A stretch of DNA of 52,075 nt from Streptococcus suis. Its GTDB lineage: Bacteria; Bacillota; Bacilli; Lactobacillales; Streptococcaceae. Where the stretch lies: contig NZ_POIZ01000066.1 in NCBI RefSeq assembly GCF_002960425.1, positions 1 to 52,075 on the forward strand, read 5' to 3'. The translations under genes and the position numbers were made by a program. The notes beneath the pieces were generated by a model, which was given only the letters and a program-made list of their open reading frames with translations, did not search any database and was not told the origin of the DNA. This document shows positions 16,642-26,377 of the stretch, piece by piece; positions within the stretch are counted from its first letter, which is position 1; every line of letters starts with the position of its first letter.

Positions 16642-16884
16642 TTGAATATTATTTCAATCAAAGAATTTGTCGAATTGACTATCAATAATAATCCAGACAT
16701 CAATCCCAAAGAGCTTGAAGAAACCTTGCGTGCAGTACTTGAAGAAAAAGAAGGAGGGGCAAGGTGTATGAATTGTGGATCTCCTATTTGGGTAGCAGGG
16801 AGTGCACTGGTAGGGAGCTACATGTGCTTCACGTGTCTAACAGGTGAAGCCGATGGTAGTGATGATTTTGAAGTTTTAGGTTAA
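16642..16884 (+). CDS. Small zinc-ribbon-like protein
   Basis: An 80-residue protein starting at TTG 16642 with GGAGGT seven bases upstream. Two CxxC pairs, CMNCGSP and CFTCLTG, are 21 residues apart and should bind zinc. The N-terminal half is acidic and helical. It lies just before the mobilization region and may be a regulator or relaxosome accessory protein; no function is known. A terminator follows. Confidence 0.65.
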   Translation: MNIISIKEFVELTINNNPDINPKELEETLRAVLEEKEGGARCMNCGSPIWVAGSALVGSYMCFTCLTGEADGSDDFEVLG

Positions 16885-16908
16885 GCTATTTCATTTCAGA
16901 AATTTTTC

Positions 16909-16931
16909 GAGAGCCAAATGGCTCTTTTTCT
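16909..16931 (+). terminator. Terminator after the zinc-ribbon gene
   Basis: GAGAGCC, AAAT, GGCTCTTTTTC. Confidence 0.7.
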
Positions 16932-16994
16932 TTTCCTGTGATAATTTTTTCAGCTCTCTCTTGTTACACTCTATCTAGTTTTAGAAAATCAACC

Positions 16995-17185
16995 CTTGAC
17001 TTTTTCTTGGGGGTTTGGGGGCGAAGCCACCACATTTTCTAATCGTCGGCTGACCAACCTGTAAGGTTTGGGGTCAGCTGACGATTAGATTTTGGGTTAT
17101 TGTGGACACAATAACTGAGCTCGCAAAAGCCGAAAAAGGAAACTTTGAGGCTTTTAGGAAGTTCCCGTATCAGATACGGTATCGG
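16995..17185 (+). other. Candidate origin of transfer (oriT) region
   Basis: A gene-free stretch directly upstream of the relaxosome genes. TCTAATCGTCGGCTGACC (17038-17055) pairs with 17072-17089 with one mismatch, and inside it AACCT/AGGTT extends the stem. A GC-rich GGGGGCGAAGCCACC precedes it at about 17018. A perfect CCGTATCAGATACGG follows at 17165-17179. Large inverted repeats next to a relaxase gene are characteristic of oriT. The nick site cannot be placed from sequence alone. Confidence 0.6.
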
Positions 17186-17227
17186 TGCTAACCCGATAGA
17201 GGGAAATGTAAGAAGGAGTGAATCATC

Positions 17228-17590
17228 ATGACAGAGACTTATCGGACAATTCGTAAGGAAATCAACTTGACGCTTGAGGAATTTGAGCAGATTCAACAAC
17301 TGATGATGAAAGAGAATGCGGAGCAGTTTTCTCCCTTTGTCAGACAAAAGCTGTTGGACCTTGTCAATAACAAGGATGATATCAGAGATTGGTTTATCCT
17401 TTGGCAATCTCAAAAAATCGAACAAATCAGTAGAGATATTTTACAAGTAGCAACTCTAGCAGAACGAGACCAACAAGTCACATCAGAACACTTAAGAATT
17501 ATATTGACTTGTGTTCAAGAACTGATGGCAGAAGTGGAGAAGACAGTACCACTCAGTTTAGAATTTCGAGATAAGTATATGAGAGGTTAG
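17228..17590 (+). CDS. Relaxosome accessory protein, putative DNA-binding
   Basis: A 120-residue protein. The N-terminal TIRKEINLTLEEFEQIQQLM resembles ribbon-helix-helix DNA-binding starts, and a helical remainder follows (QSQKIEQISRDILQVATLAE). It shares layout with the MobC-like gene that begins two bases after its stop. It probably binds near the oriT repeats just upstream and helps recruit the relaxase, by position and shape. GAAGGAG lies nine bases before ATG 17228. Confidence 0.65.
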   Translation: MTETYRTIRKEINLTLEEFEQIQQLMMKENAEQFSPFVRQKLLDLVNNKDDIRDWFILWQSQKIEQISRDILQVATLAERDQQVTSEHLRIILTCVQELMAEVEKTVPLSLEFRDKYMRG

Positions 17591-17592
17591 CT

Positions 17593-17958
17593 ATGGAAAA
17601 TCGTTACCGAACTAATCTCAAAAAAGTATTTCTAACAGACCAGGAACTTGCGACCTTGAACAATCATATCAGTCAAAGTTCTTGCACAAATTTTTCTGCT
17701 TATGCCAGAAAAGTTCTACTTAATCCCAATATGACCTTTTTAACAATTGACACTAGCAACTATCAAGACTTGATTTTTGAATTACGCCGAATTGGCAATA
17801 ATATTAACCAGATAGCCAGAACCGTCAATCAGACAAAACTTCTGACGGTAGAGCAGCGAGATAATCTGAAATCTGGCATAGGTCAACTGATTGCGGAAGT
17901 CGATAAGGACTTCGATGTCAAGTGCCAAAAGTTGAGGGCATTTTATGGTAGTCACTAA
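17593..17958 (+). CDS. mobC: MobC-like plasmid mobilization relaxosome protein
   Basis: A 121-residue protein with the MobC signature LIFELRRIGNNINQIARTVN (about residues 59-78), preceded by an N-terminal TDQELATLNNHI helix typical of ribbon-helix-helix relaxosome proteins. MobC helps open oriT around the nick for the relaxase. The gene overlaps the relaxase by 14 bases, so the two are translationally coupled. Confidence 0.85.
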   Translation: MENRYRTNLKKVFLTDQELATLNNHISQSSCTNFSAYARKVLLNPNMTFLTIDTSNYQDLIFELRRIGNNINQIARTVNQTKLLTVEQRDNLKSGIGQLIAEVDKDFDVKCQKLRAFYGSH

Positions 17959-19822
17959 GCATTTTGCTGTTCATGGCAACAAATACCGTAAAAGTCTTAT
18001 CAAGTATATTCTGAATCCAGATAAGACTGACCAACTCAAATTGGTTTCAGATTTTGGAATGAGCAACTACCTAGACTTCCCAAATTACGAAGAAATAGTT
18101 GAGATGTATCAGGCCAATCTTGTCAATAATGATAGGCTTTACAATTCTAGAAATGACCGACAACAGGTCAAGCAAACTAAAATTCATGCTCATCATCTTA
18201 TCCAGTCATTCTCGCCCGAAGATAATTTAACACCTGAAGAAATCAATCGTATTGGTTATGAGACGGTAAAGGAGTTGACTGGAGGAAACTTTCGCTTTAT
18301 TGTGACGACCCATACAGACAAACATCACCTGCATAATCATATCCTCATCAATTCCGTTGACCTCAATTCTCATAAGAAACTCAAATGGGATTATGCCCAG
18401 GAGAGAAATTTACGGATGATTTCTGACCGCCTTGCCAAAGAAGCAGGTGCCAAAATTATCACACCGAACCGCTATTCTCATGAGAAGTTTGTGACCTATC
18501 GCAAGAGTAATCACAAATTTGAGTTGAAGCAACGTCTTTATTTTCTGATGGAGAATAGTAAGAACTTTGGTGACTTTATATCTAAGGCAGAAGCCTTGAA
18601 TGCTCAGATTGATTTTTCAAGAAAGCATGCTCGATTTTTGATGACTGATATGCCTATGAAGCAAATCATCCGAGGCAAGCAGTTAGATAAGCGTCAACCC
18701 TATACCGAGGAATATTTTCGAGAGCAATTTGCCAAGCGAGCGATTGAGAAACGCTTGGATTTCCTCTTACCCAGAGTTTGTGACCTTTCACAGCTTTTGG
18801 AATTTGCACAAAAACTCAACCTCACTATTTCGATGAAACAAAAGCATGTGGCTTTTACTCTAACAGAAAATGGCCATAGCATTACAGTCAATAATCAAAA
18901 ACTTAGTTCTACAAATATCTATGATGTTCAATTTTTCGAGAGCTATTTTGAGAAACGCGGTGAAGTTCCTGCTATTGACCAGTCGCAACTTATTTTTGAC
19001 TTTGAGGGATACTGTGAGGAGCAAGATAAGGACAAGCTAGCTTATGAAGACTTACAAGAGGCCTATCAAGCATTTAAGGAGAAACGAGACCAGGTTCAGG
19101 AGTTTGAGGTTGTTTTAGCTGACCATCAGATTGATAAATTAGTTAAAGACGGTCTTTTTATTAGGATGAATTATGGCGTAAAAAAAGACGGCTTGGTCTT
19201 TATCCCAAACCGTAATTTAGATATTAAAGAGACAGAGAGTGGCAAACACTACTATGTTTTTATCCGTGAGACCGCACAATTCTTCATTTACAACAAGGAG
19301 GCGTCCGAACTCAATCGCTATATGCGAGGGCGTGAACTCATTCGTCAGTTAACCAATGATAGCAAGAGTATTCCAAGAAGACGACCAACCATTGATACAC
19401 TTAAGAAAAAGATTGAAGAGATAAATCTCCTTATTGACTTGGATACGGAGAATAAGTCTTATCAAGAGGTTAAAGATGAGATTATTAAGGATATTGCTCA
19501 ATTAGATTTAACCACTACAGATTTGCAGGATCATATAGCTCATCTCAACAAGGTTGCGGAAGTCTTGCTTAATCTGAACAACAACGATATAGAGAACCGC
19601 CGCTTGGCCAGATATGATTATTCCAAGATGAATCTTACTGCAGCTATAAAACTAGAAGAAGTTGAGAAAGAGATTGAAGTTTTTCAAAATGAACTTAGTA
19701 AGTGCATAGATGAATATGAATATCTAGTTAAAAAATTAGAAAAATTTAGTGAAATTTTAGATAATATTGGTATAAATAATAGGAATGTTGAGATTAAATT
19801 TAATGAAACTATTCCACTTTAG
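17945..19822 (+). CDS. Relaxase of the MobA/VirD2 (MOBP-like) type
   Basis: A 625-residue protein. The N-terminal relaxase domain contains IHAHHLIQSFSPEDNLT, then VTTHTDKHHLHNHILIN (about residues 121-137), the metal-binding three-histidine motif. A tyrosine in the first 40 residues (NKYRKSLIKYIL) is a candidate nicking residue. The C-terminal half is long and helical and probably contacts the coupling protein. It nicks oriT and pilots single-stranded ICE DNA to the recipient. The length is usual for ICESa2603-like elements. Confidence 0.9.
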   Translation: MVVTKHFAVHGNKYRKSLIKYILNPDKTDQLKLVSDFGMSNYLDFPNYEEIVEMYQANLVNNDRLYNSRNDRQQVKQTKIHAHHLIQSFSPEDNLTPEEINRIGYETVKELTGGNFRFIVTTHTDKHHLHNHILINSVDLNSHKKLKWDYAQERNLRMISDRLAKEAGAKIITPNRYSHEKFVTYRKSNHKFELKQRLYFLMENSKNFGDFISKAEALNAQIDFSRKHARFLMTDMPMKQIIRGKQLDKRQPYTEEYFREQFAKRAIEKRLDFLLPRVCDLSQLLEFAQKLNLTISMKQKHVAFTLTENGHSITVNNQKLSSTNIYDVQFFESYFEKRGEVPAIDQSQLIFDFEGYCEEQDKDKLAYEDLQEAYQAFKEKRDQVQEFEVVLADHQIDKLVKDGLFIRMNYGVKKDGLVFIPNRNLDIKETESGKHYYVFIRETAQFFIYNKEASELNRYMRGRELIRQLTNDSKSIPRRRPTIDTLKKKIEEINLLIDLDTENKSYQEVKDEIIKDIAQLDLTTTDLQDHIAHLNKVAEVLLNLNNNDIENRRLARYDYSKMNLTAAIKLEEVEKEIEVFQNELSKCIDEYEYLVKKLEKFSEILDNIGINNRNVEIKFNETIPL

Positions 19823-19961
19823 TCACCAACTAGATGGATAGAAAAATTAACAAACGGACTCTTTAAATTTTCATAGACTCCATTTGTTAGTTTTTGGTTT
19901 CATATTTTCAATTTTAGGCGGGCTAAGATATTTTTTGAGACTCAGCTTTATATATAATAAT

Positions 19962-20759
19962 CTACTTTATGTAATCAAAATCACTGTCAATCCAATTATT
20001 CTTTGAATCACCTTGCTTTTGTAAAACGATATTTCTACTTCCATTATTATATGATACAATAATTTTATAGCGTTCACCCTCTTTATCGTGACCTGTTAAT
20101 TTTATATCAAAATTAGTAATTGCCATTATATCTTCAATAGTTGAACAATTTTCGTAAGTTTTCAATAAAGTTTTATCAATACTTAAGATTTGGTCCTTAT
20201 CCCAATTTGGTTCATCAATTGTAACACTATCAAAAATGAAGTCTATGTATTTGTTTGGTTTACTGTTAATGTATTGAATTAAGAATTGATTATCATCAAT
20301 AACTATTTGCTTCACCTCTAAATCAGGATATTGACTTATATAGTTTCCTTCAAGGAATTGCAGATAATTTTGATTTATTATCTTAATCAACTGAGGCTCT
20401 ATCTCTTGGTAGTATTTTGCATAAACTTCATTAATGTAATTATATGCCGGAGAATTTTTTCGATAAGCTACTACACTTTCTGATTTTTTTATTATCAACT
20501 CCCCTTTATCATAAGTAAAAGTTGATTTTAGCTGATCCTTATCTGTGAAAGTCATAGTTCTTTCATCAACTACACCAGTAGCTGCTTTTCCTTTTACATT
20601 ACCATTTTCTATAGTAAATGAAATCTCGTCATTACCCTCCAAAATTGCGGCATAAGAAGAGTAGTCACCATCATATGAGGTTGGTTTGTCATTTGATTTT
20701 TGACTTGAACAGCCAGTAAAAGTGAATATAGCAAGTAAAATAATCAATAATTTCATCAT
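19962..20759 (-). CDS. Putative lipoprotein, function unknown
   Basis: A 265-residue protein with a lipoprotein signal: MMKLLIILLAIFTFTGCSSQ, lipobox FTGC. The mature part is soluble and acidic, with no family signature I can name (SYDGDYSSYAAILEGNDEIS resembles small lipocalin-like beta sheets). It lies one base downstream of the exporter gene on the same strand, so the two are one operon. It may be an immunity or bacteriocin-associated lipoprotein, which is inference from the neighbour only. It is AT-rich compared with the conjugation genes. Confidence 0.7.
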   Translation of the reverse strand: MMKLLIILLAIFTFTGCSSQKSNDKPTSYDGDYSSYAAILEGNDEISFTIENGNVKGKAATGVVDERTMTFTDKDQLKSTFTYDKGELIIKKSESVVAYRKNSPAYNYINEVYAKYYQEIEPQLIKIINQNYLQFLEGNYISQYPDLEVKQIVIDDNQFLIQYINSKPNKYIDFIFDSVTIDEPNWDKDQILSIDKTLLKTYENCSTIEDIMAITNFDIKLTGHDKEGERYKIIVSYNNGSRNIVLQKQGDSKNNWIDSDFDYIK

Positions 20760-20760
20760 A

Positions 20761-22230
20761 TTAGCTTTCCCTTTCTTTACGTACTAGTTTACCTGTCTCG
20801 ATATCGAGTATGAAATCACATACATCAGCGACTTTATTCCCATGATCAATAAACAATAATATATTATCTTTGAGATTTTCAAACATAAATTTTAATAACT
20901 TATTTTCTGTGTCAGAATCTATATTGGAGAAGCCTTCGTCGAAAATTAATATTTTCCTACTACTCAATATCGTTCTGCAAAATGAAATAATTTGTTTTTG
21001 TCCTTCAGATAGATTGCTACCATTTTCATATATACTAGTTTCAAAACCGTAGTCTAAATTTTTAAGAAGATTTTCGAATATCCCTGATCTTACCATTTTA
21101 TTAAATAGTTTGGTTTGGTCAGATGAGTTTCCGTTAACAAATAGATTGTCATACAAGGAACCAGAGAAAACTTTATTTTCAGATGATGAGTAACCGATGG
21201 TGTTCCTTATGGTATCTACTGATAATTTTTGATAATTTTTACCATCTAAGTAAATTTCACCTTGATAATTATCAATTAATTTTATTAAAATTTTAGCAAA
21301 TGTACTTTTTCCGCTTCCATTAGGTCCTTTTATAAATATTTTATCGCCTTCGTTAAATTGAACAGATAAATTATTTATTAGATTTTTGGAACCATAAGAA
21401 AAAGTCAGGTTATTAATTTTTATATTATAACTATCCAATTGTTGGTTTTGTCCATAGTTCTCAGATTCTACTTCTTTATATTCTAAAAGTCGTTCAAAAG
21501 ATACTACAAATTGTTGATGCTCTTTTTGTAAAATAAACAAGCTTGCTATAGAGGAAAGAAACATACCGGTTAAATTTTGGAAAACTATCATGTTTCCTAA
21601 AGAAAGTCTATTCGATTGAATTAGACCTATGCCGAACCAGGTAATCAACAACATACCTAGTTCTTTTATGTTAGTGGTTATAAAATTAAACTGATTTTCT
21701 AGTAAATTGGCAACTCTTCTAATATCCATAAGTTTTTTAGTAGCTATTGACAATTTTTGTAAATAATTTTTTTCAAGTATTTGAACTTTTATAAGTTCAA
21801 ATATATCTATACTTTCACTAAATTTGGTTATTACTCTAGCTTCATACTCCATTGTTTCTCTTTGCTTTTGAGAAAATTTCGGAATCATATATAAACAAGT
21901 GATAAGATAGAGAAGACAAATTATGATTACAATCAGAAATAAATCTACCCGAATATTAATCAATGTCGTTCCAATAACAATAATCATAATAATATCTGAT
22001 AAAAATGTTGTAATAACTTTAGAGATAAAACCACTTAAAGAATTTATATCATCAAGTCTTGTTAATGAGTCACCTACTTTTTTTGATTTGATAAATTGTG
22101 AAGGTAATGAGATGAACTTTTCAAAAAATTCATTTTGTAATAGTAATTGAATTTTTATGTCAATTTTAGTAAGCAAATTTGAGGTTATATAGGATATAAT
22201 ATTTTTAAAGAAATAGAAGCCTACCAACAT
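20761..22230 (-). CDS. ABC exporter, N-terminally truncated bacteriocin-type transporter
   Basis: A 489-residue fused permease-ATPase. The ATPase domain has Walker A GPNGSGKST, a signature LSEGQKQ, Walker B ILIFDEG and the H-loop LLFIDHG. Upstream are about four membrane segments in place of the expected six, and there is no C39 peptidase domain. The frame stays open without ATG back to 22386, where a stop lies. Length and the SLPSQFIKSKKVGDSLTRL segment resemble lantibiotic/bacteriocin exporters of the PCAT family that lost their N-terminus. No precursor peptide gene is visible nearby. Function probably lost or altered. Confidence 0.75.
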   Translation of the reverse strand: MLVGFYFFKNIISYITSNLLTKIDIKIQLLLQNEFFEKFISLPSQFIKSKKVGDSLTRLDDINSLSGFISKVITTFLSDIIMIIVIGTTLINIRVDLFLIVIIICLLYLITCLYMIPKFSQKQRETMEYEARVITKFSESIDIFELIKVQILEKNYLQKLSIATKKLMDIRRVANLLENQFNFITTNIKELGMLLITWFGIGLIQSNRLSLGNMIVFQNLTGMFLSSIASLFILQKEHQQFVVSFERLLEYKEVESENYGQNQQLDSYNIKINNLTFSYGSKNLINNLSVQFNEGDKIFIKGPNGSGKSTFAKILIKLIDNYQGEIYLDGKNYQKLSVDTIRNTIGYSSSENKVFSGSLYDNLFVNGNSSDQTKLFNKMVRSGIFENLLKNLDYGFETSIYENGSNLSEGQKQIISFCRTILSSRKILIFDEGFSNIDSDTENKLLKFMFENLKDNILLFIDHGNKVADVCDFILDIETGKLVRKERES

Positions 22231-22432
22231 TGAGAAGAAAATATTTTTTTCTATTAGTATTGAATTAAAAACTGTAATACTATTATTATTTCCAATGTGA
22301 ATGAAATTAACTTTTTGGTAGTGTATATATATTTGTATTTTAATAAATTCTTTTTTAGACTCATAATTTAAAAAATATTGAATATACTAATATGCTCTTC
22401 TGTTATTTAATAAATTCCAAGGAGAATTATGA

Positions 22433-24139
22433 TTGACTTCGAAAACAAATAATAAATATCTACACTCATTTTTTTTAATAGGCTTAGCCTCCCTTATTCT
22501 TTGTTTACCTCAAATTATATCAGGAAAAATGATTTTAGGTTCGGACTCAATATTTCATTTCAATCGATTTTATGACACGTCTCAACAATTCAAAAATCTA
22601 GATTTTCATTATTTTATTTCATTATATGGCTTTCAAGAATCTGGTCGTATTGTTAATGCCTTATATGGTCCTTTTTTTGCTTATTTTCAAGGAATATTAG
22701 TTTTAATCAGTAGGAATTGGTTTATATATCAGTTATTTTCCAATTTCTGTTTGTATAACTTAGCAGGATTTTCCATGTATATTTTTTTAACAAAAGCTAA
22801 GTTGGAAAGGAAGTATACACTTATTGGAGCTATATTATATTTATCAACTTATTCTATTCAATATTGGATAATTAGGCAGGGGTTTACCTCTTGGGGAGCT
22901 GCCTTACTTCCTCTAGCATTGAGCATATTGTTTAAGTTTTATCAAACAAAGAAAATACCAAAGTGGTATTTGGGAATCTTAACAGCCTTAGTATCACAAA
23001 TCCATATGTTGTCAGCATTCATTTTAATACTGATGTATATTCCATTTTTTATTTATATTTTTTTGAAAAATAATAAAAAAATAGTCTTTTTAAAGGATTT
23101 GTTTATTGAAATATGTCTGTTCTTCTGCTTAACGTTGAATATTTGGGGTAGTTATTTTATTGTATTAAAAGGTAATCGCCTAATACCTCCAAGTGTCAAT
23201 ATTAATATGAGTTTGAATACTATTAATCAAAATAGCTATTATTGGCTATTAAATCCTGCGATTCTGTTTTTCATGTTAGTAGCAATTTATCATATATTTT
23301 TTTTAAAATGGAAGAGGATAAATAATGCAGAGATAAAAATATGGTTTTGGGTTATGACGGCGTTTTTAGTGCTATCATCTAGTTTAATACCATGGTCTTA
23401 TTTGGTAAAGATAAAAAATCCTTTCGCAGAGTTAATTCAATATCCGTTCAGATTTTTTGTACCTGTTTCTATTATTATTATTTATCTTTTTCTAAAATTG
23501 GTTCAATCTAAGCAACTCCTTATATATCATAAAAAAATGCTTCTCATTTCATTCCTTGCATTATCCTTACTTCAAACACTTACCTTAGTTGCTATTACCA
23601 CGAATAATTGGGATTCTAGCAGTAATTTCATGCCCTCAAAGTATAAAGTACATTTTTTGAGCGATAGTGCTAATATCAAAAAGTCATTTTATGATGCTAA
23701 TAAGGAGAAAGCTCTGAATATGGTTGCCAAGGGAACTCCCGATTATCTACCACTCTATGGTGAAAAAGATGAGAATATTAATTACTATGACATGTACTTA
23801 GAAAAGATTGCTTATCAGAAAAAAATAAAAAAATCTATTAAGGATGGGAAACTGATTATTGAGTGGACGGCAAATGCAGACAAGGAAGTAGAATTACCAA
23901 TCATCGTTTACAAAAATACCATTTTAGAAATAAATGAAAAAATAATACCACACGACCAAATATCTTTGAGTCAAATAGGTACACCAAAAATTAGTCAAAT
24001 TCCTTATAAGGAAAATCGCATAACCCTTTCATATAAAATACCAAGGGAGTTTACAATATTTTTAGTTATAACTTTTTTGACATGGTTACTGATAGTAGTT
24101 ATCTTGTTAAAAAAAATGATAATTTGCCTAAGGAGTTAA
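22433..24139 (+). CDS. Large multi-pass membrane protein, GT-C/YfhO-like glycosyltransferase (putative)
   Basis: A 568-residue protein with about 12 hydrophobic segments. After the first segment comes LGSDSIFHFNRFYD, a loop with an Asp and His as in GT-C glycosyltransferases; the rest resembles YfhO and related membrane proteins. TTG 22433 is the start, eight bases after AAGGAG; an ATG at 22429 in another frame gives only a seven-codon peptide. The GtrB-like gene begins one base after its stop. In CsbB/YfhO-type pairs the GT-C protein moves a sugar from a lipid carrier onto an extracellular polymer. The polymer here is unknown. Confidence 0.65.
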   Translation: MTSKTNNKYLHSFFLIGLASLILCLPQIISGKMILGSDSIFHFNRFYDTSQQFKNLDFHYFISLYGFQESGRIVNALYGPFFAYFQGILVLISRNWFIYQLFSNFCLYNLAGFSMYIFLTKAKLERKYTLIGAILYLSTYSIQYWIIRQGFTSWGAALLPLALSILFKFYQTKKIPKWYLGILTALVSQIHMLSAFILILMYIPFFIYIFLKNNKKIVFLKDLFIEICLFFCLTLNIWGSYFIVLKGNRLIPPSVNINMSLNTINQNSYYWLLNPAILFFMLVAIYHIFFLKWKRINNAEIKIWFWVMTAFLVLSSSLIPWSYLVKIKNPFAELIQYPFRFFVPVSIIIIYLFLKLVQSKQLLIYHKKMLLISFLALSLLQTLTLVAITTNNWDSSSNFMPSKYKVHFLSDSANIKKSFYDANKEKALNMVAKGTPDYLPLYGEKDENINYYDMYLEKIAYQKKIKKSIKDGKLIIEWTANADKEVELPIIVYKNTILEINEKIIPHDQISLSQIGTPKISQIPYKENRITLSYKIPREFTIFLVITFLTWLLIVVILLKKMIICLRS

Positions 24140-24140
24140 T

Positions 24141-25076
24141 ATGTCGAAACAAGAACTTTCAATAATTATTCCGTGTTATAATGAGGAGGAGACAATACCT
24201 TCTTTCATAACTACAACAAAATTAGTAGAAAAACAGTTGAAAGAAAACTTGCAATTTAATTATATATTTGTTAACGATGGTTCCAAAGATAAAACTCTAG
24301 ATGTTCTTAGAAAAATTTCCGATAAGTTTGAAAATGTCCACTATCTTTCATTTTCTCGAAATTTTGGGAAAGAAGCAGCGCTCTTAGCAGGTTTAAAAGA
24401 AGCAAAAGGTGATTTTGTAGCGATAATGGACGCAGACCTTCAAGATCCACCAGAAATGTTGACTGATATGTACCGAATAATCCAACATGGTTTTGATATA
24501 GTTAGAACTAAAAGAATTGATCGCAGAGGTGAGCCGATTATTAGATCCTTGTTCGCAAAACTTTTTTATAAGTTGATAAATGTTGTATCTGATACGAAAT
24601 TAGTTGATGGAGTTCGTGATTTTAGTCTTATGACTCGGCAGGTTGTCGACAGTATCCTAGAATTTAATGAAGTTAATCGTTTTTCTAAAGGTATTTTTTC
24701 CTGGGTTGGATATAATGTTACCTATTTGCCTTATGAAAATAGAGGACGTGTAGCAGGAAAAACTTCTTGGAGTTTTTGGGGTTTACTTCGTTACTCGTTG
24801 GAGGGTCTTGTTAATTTTTCTGAGGCGCCTTTAAATATTGCATTCTGGGCCGGGACATTTTCCTTTATCTTATCTTTAATAGGTGTTTTGTTTGTTGTTG
24901 TGAGAAAGCTAACAATTGACGGAAGTGTATCTGGTTGGGCTAGTCTTGTTACAGTTATTTTATTTTTAGGTGGATTGCAGTTGATGGCACTTGGAATAAT
25001 TGGTAAATACTTATCAAAAATATTTTTAGAAACTAAGAGAAGACCAATATATATCATAAAAGAGAAGAGTTTATAG
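24141..25076 (+). CDS. Family 2 glycosyltransferase of the GtrB/CsbB type
   Basis: A 311-residue protein. The GT-A domain shows SIIIPCYNEEETI, the catalytic DADLQDPPE (about residues 97-105) and SRNFGKEAALLAG. Two C-terminal membrane segments (FWAGTFSFILSLIGVLFVVV, SLVTVILFLGGLQLMALGII) anchor it. This architecture makes undecaprenyl-phosphate-linked sugar from a nucleotide sugar on the inner face of the membrane. It is encoded one base after the GT-C-like gene, so the pair acts together. No GtrA-type flippase gene is present. A terminator follows at 25098. Confidence 0.88.
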   Translation: MSKQELSIIIPCYNEEETIPSFITTTKLVEKQLKENLQFNYIFVNDGSKDKTLDVLRKISDKFENVHYLSFSRNFGKEAALLAGLKEAKGDFVAIMDADLQDPPEMLTDMYRIIQHGFDIVRTKRIDRRGEPIIRSLFAKLFYKLINVVSDTKLVDGVRDFSLMTRQVVDSILEFNEVNRFSKGIFSWVGYNVTYLPYENRGRVAGKTSWSFWGLLRYSLEGLVNFSEAPLNIAFWAGTFSFILSLIGVLFVVVRKLTIDGSVSGWASLVTVILFLGGLQLMALGIIGKYLSKIFLETKRRPIYIIKEKSL

Positions 25077-25097
25077 TTTGTGCCAAACTCTATTAAA

Positions 25098-25129
25098 CAA
25101 AGCAACGGATTTGATGCCGTTGCTTTTTC
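25098..25129 (+). terminator. Terminator of the glycosyltransferase pair
   Basis: GCAACGG, ATTTGATG, CCGTTGC with a TTTTT run and A-rich left flank. Confidence 0.8.
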
Positions 25130-25421
25130 TTTATAAAATTACACCGTATCTCGCAGTTTTTCTAAAATTGATATAGTAATGACTTATCCTTAAATAGTAA
25201 GAACTTAATTTAAAAACTATCTGATTTTTGGTCGAGGTGTCATAAGATAAAATATGTTTTAAATGATTTTTTTCAATAAAAATTGAATTATTCTAGTTCA
25301 TGGAATAGAAATTGCCAAGAAAGATTACTTACTTTCTTTTAAATATTTAGACTATTGCCAAAGGTTTATAGTGGAAAAAAACTAAGTATAGTTACTATTA
25401 TACTACAATAGCAACTTACTC
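25130..25421. other. AT-rich spacer, nothing recognised
   Basis: About 290 bases of AT-rich DNA between the glycosyltransferase terminator and the IS982-family element. No open frame, repeat or convincing promoter seen. Confidence 0.6.
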
Positions 25422-25439
25422 AATATTTTACTCATGGTG

Positions 25440-26302
25440 CTAGTTAATCTTGAAGTATCTCAGATTGTAAGCCAGTATAATTTGCTCCAGCCTTAACCGC
25501 AGACCTGCTAAACCTCTAGTCAGTGTGTGTTCTATATCAAAAAGACCGCAAATCTCTGAGAAGCAAGTCTCAATGGTTCGTCTCATAGCCATCAGTTTCC
25601 AATGATTATGTTGTTTAGCTCCTGCCATATTTTGGCGTAAGGCAGTCCATAGATGATAGCCTTTTAGGGTCAAATGATCTTTAAGTACCTTACTAAGATA
25701 GCCTAAATCTGCCAAAATATAAAGTTGTCGGCAATTTTCTAGTAAGTTATCAACTGCCCTACTATCATGGACTGATGCAAGTGTCACAACATAATTCAGA
25801 ATATAGCCTGATAAAGTTACCAGCATGTGTACTTTGAATCCATAGAACCACAGATGTTTGGAAGCGTTGTAGCCAATATCTGCTGCGTCGTTAAAAATAC
25901 GTGTTCTATAGTTACGGACAGGTTGGTAAAGTGGCAAGGGAAAGCTAGCTATAATAACAATGAAAACAGGTGAGATTTGAGTATTCATTGCTTTTCTAAT
26001 GACTTGAACTAACCAAATCAACTGTCTTGCTCGTCGATTAAAGCGACTTCTTTAAAGAAGTTCGCTGCAATGAAAGAGTTGGCAGATACGGTAGAAATGC
26101 CGTTTTGACTTAATCCTAGTTCAGCTTGCAAAAGAAGCAAGACTAATAGAGATTCGTCTGATACCTTGGACAAGCTAATGTTACGACGGTGTTTTAAGCC
26201 ATCTGGACAATAATCACGATAGAGCTGGTGGCAAATTTTTGATAATTGCTTCAAATTCCATTGTAAGTGATGGGATTTAACAGTATACTGTAAGTGGCTC
26301 AT
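25440..26302 (-). pseudogene. IS982-family transposase, frameshifted
   Basis: Two frames make up one transposase. The first (26302 to 26018) starts MSHLQYTVKSHHLQWNLKQL and loses frame after LLLQAELGLSQ. The second (26021 to 25440) carries on with MIWLVQVIRKAMNTQISPVF and ends LAYNLRYFKIN. Family members read through without a break (ELGLKSQRHFYRICQLF is expected at the join), so a frameshift has inactivated the DDE transposase. Confidence 0.88.
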
Positions 26303-26377
26303 TTCGACTACCTCCTGTTTGTTTCGGCACTTACAGTATAGTTCTTTTGTACTGACCCCTAAAAGTTGGACAAATAA

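Noticed and set aside
22429..22452. ATG at 22429 as the start of the large membrane protein
   Set aside because: Its frame stops after seven codons; the TTG at 22433 opens the full 568-codon frame at a suitable distance from AAGGAG.
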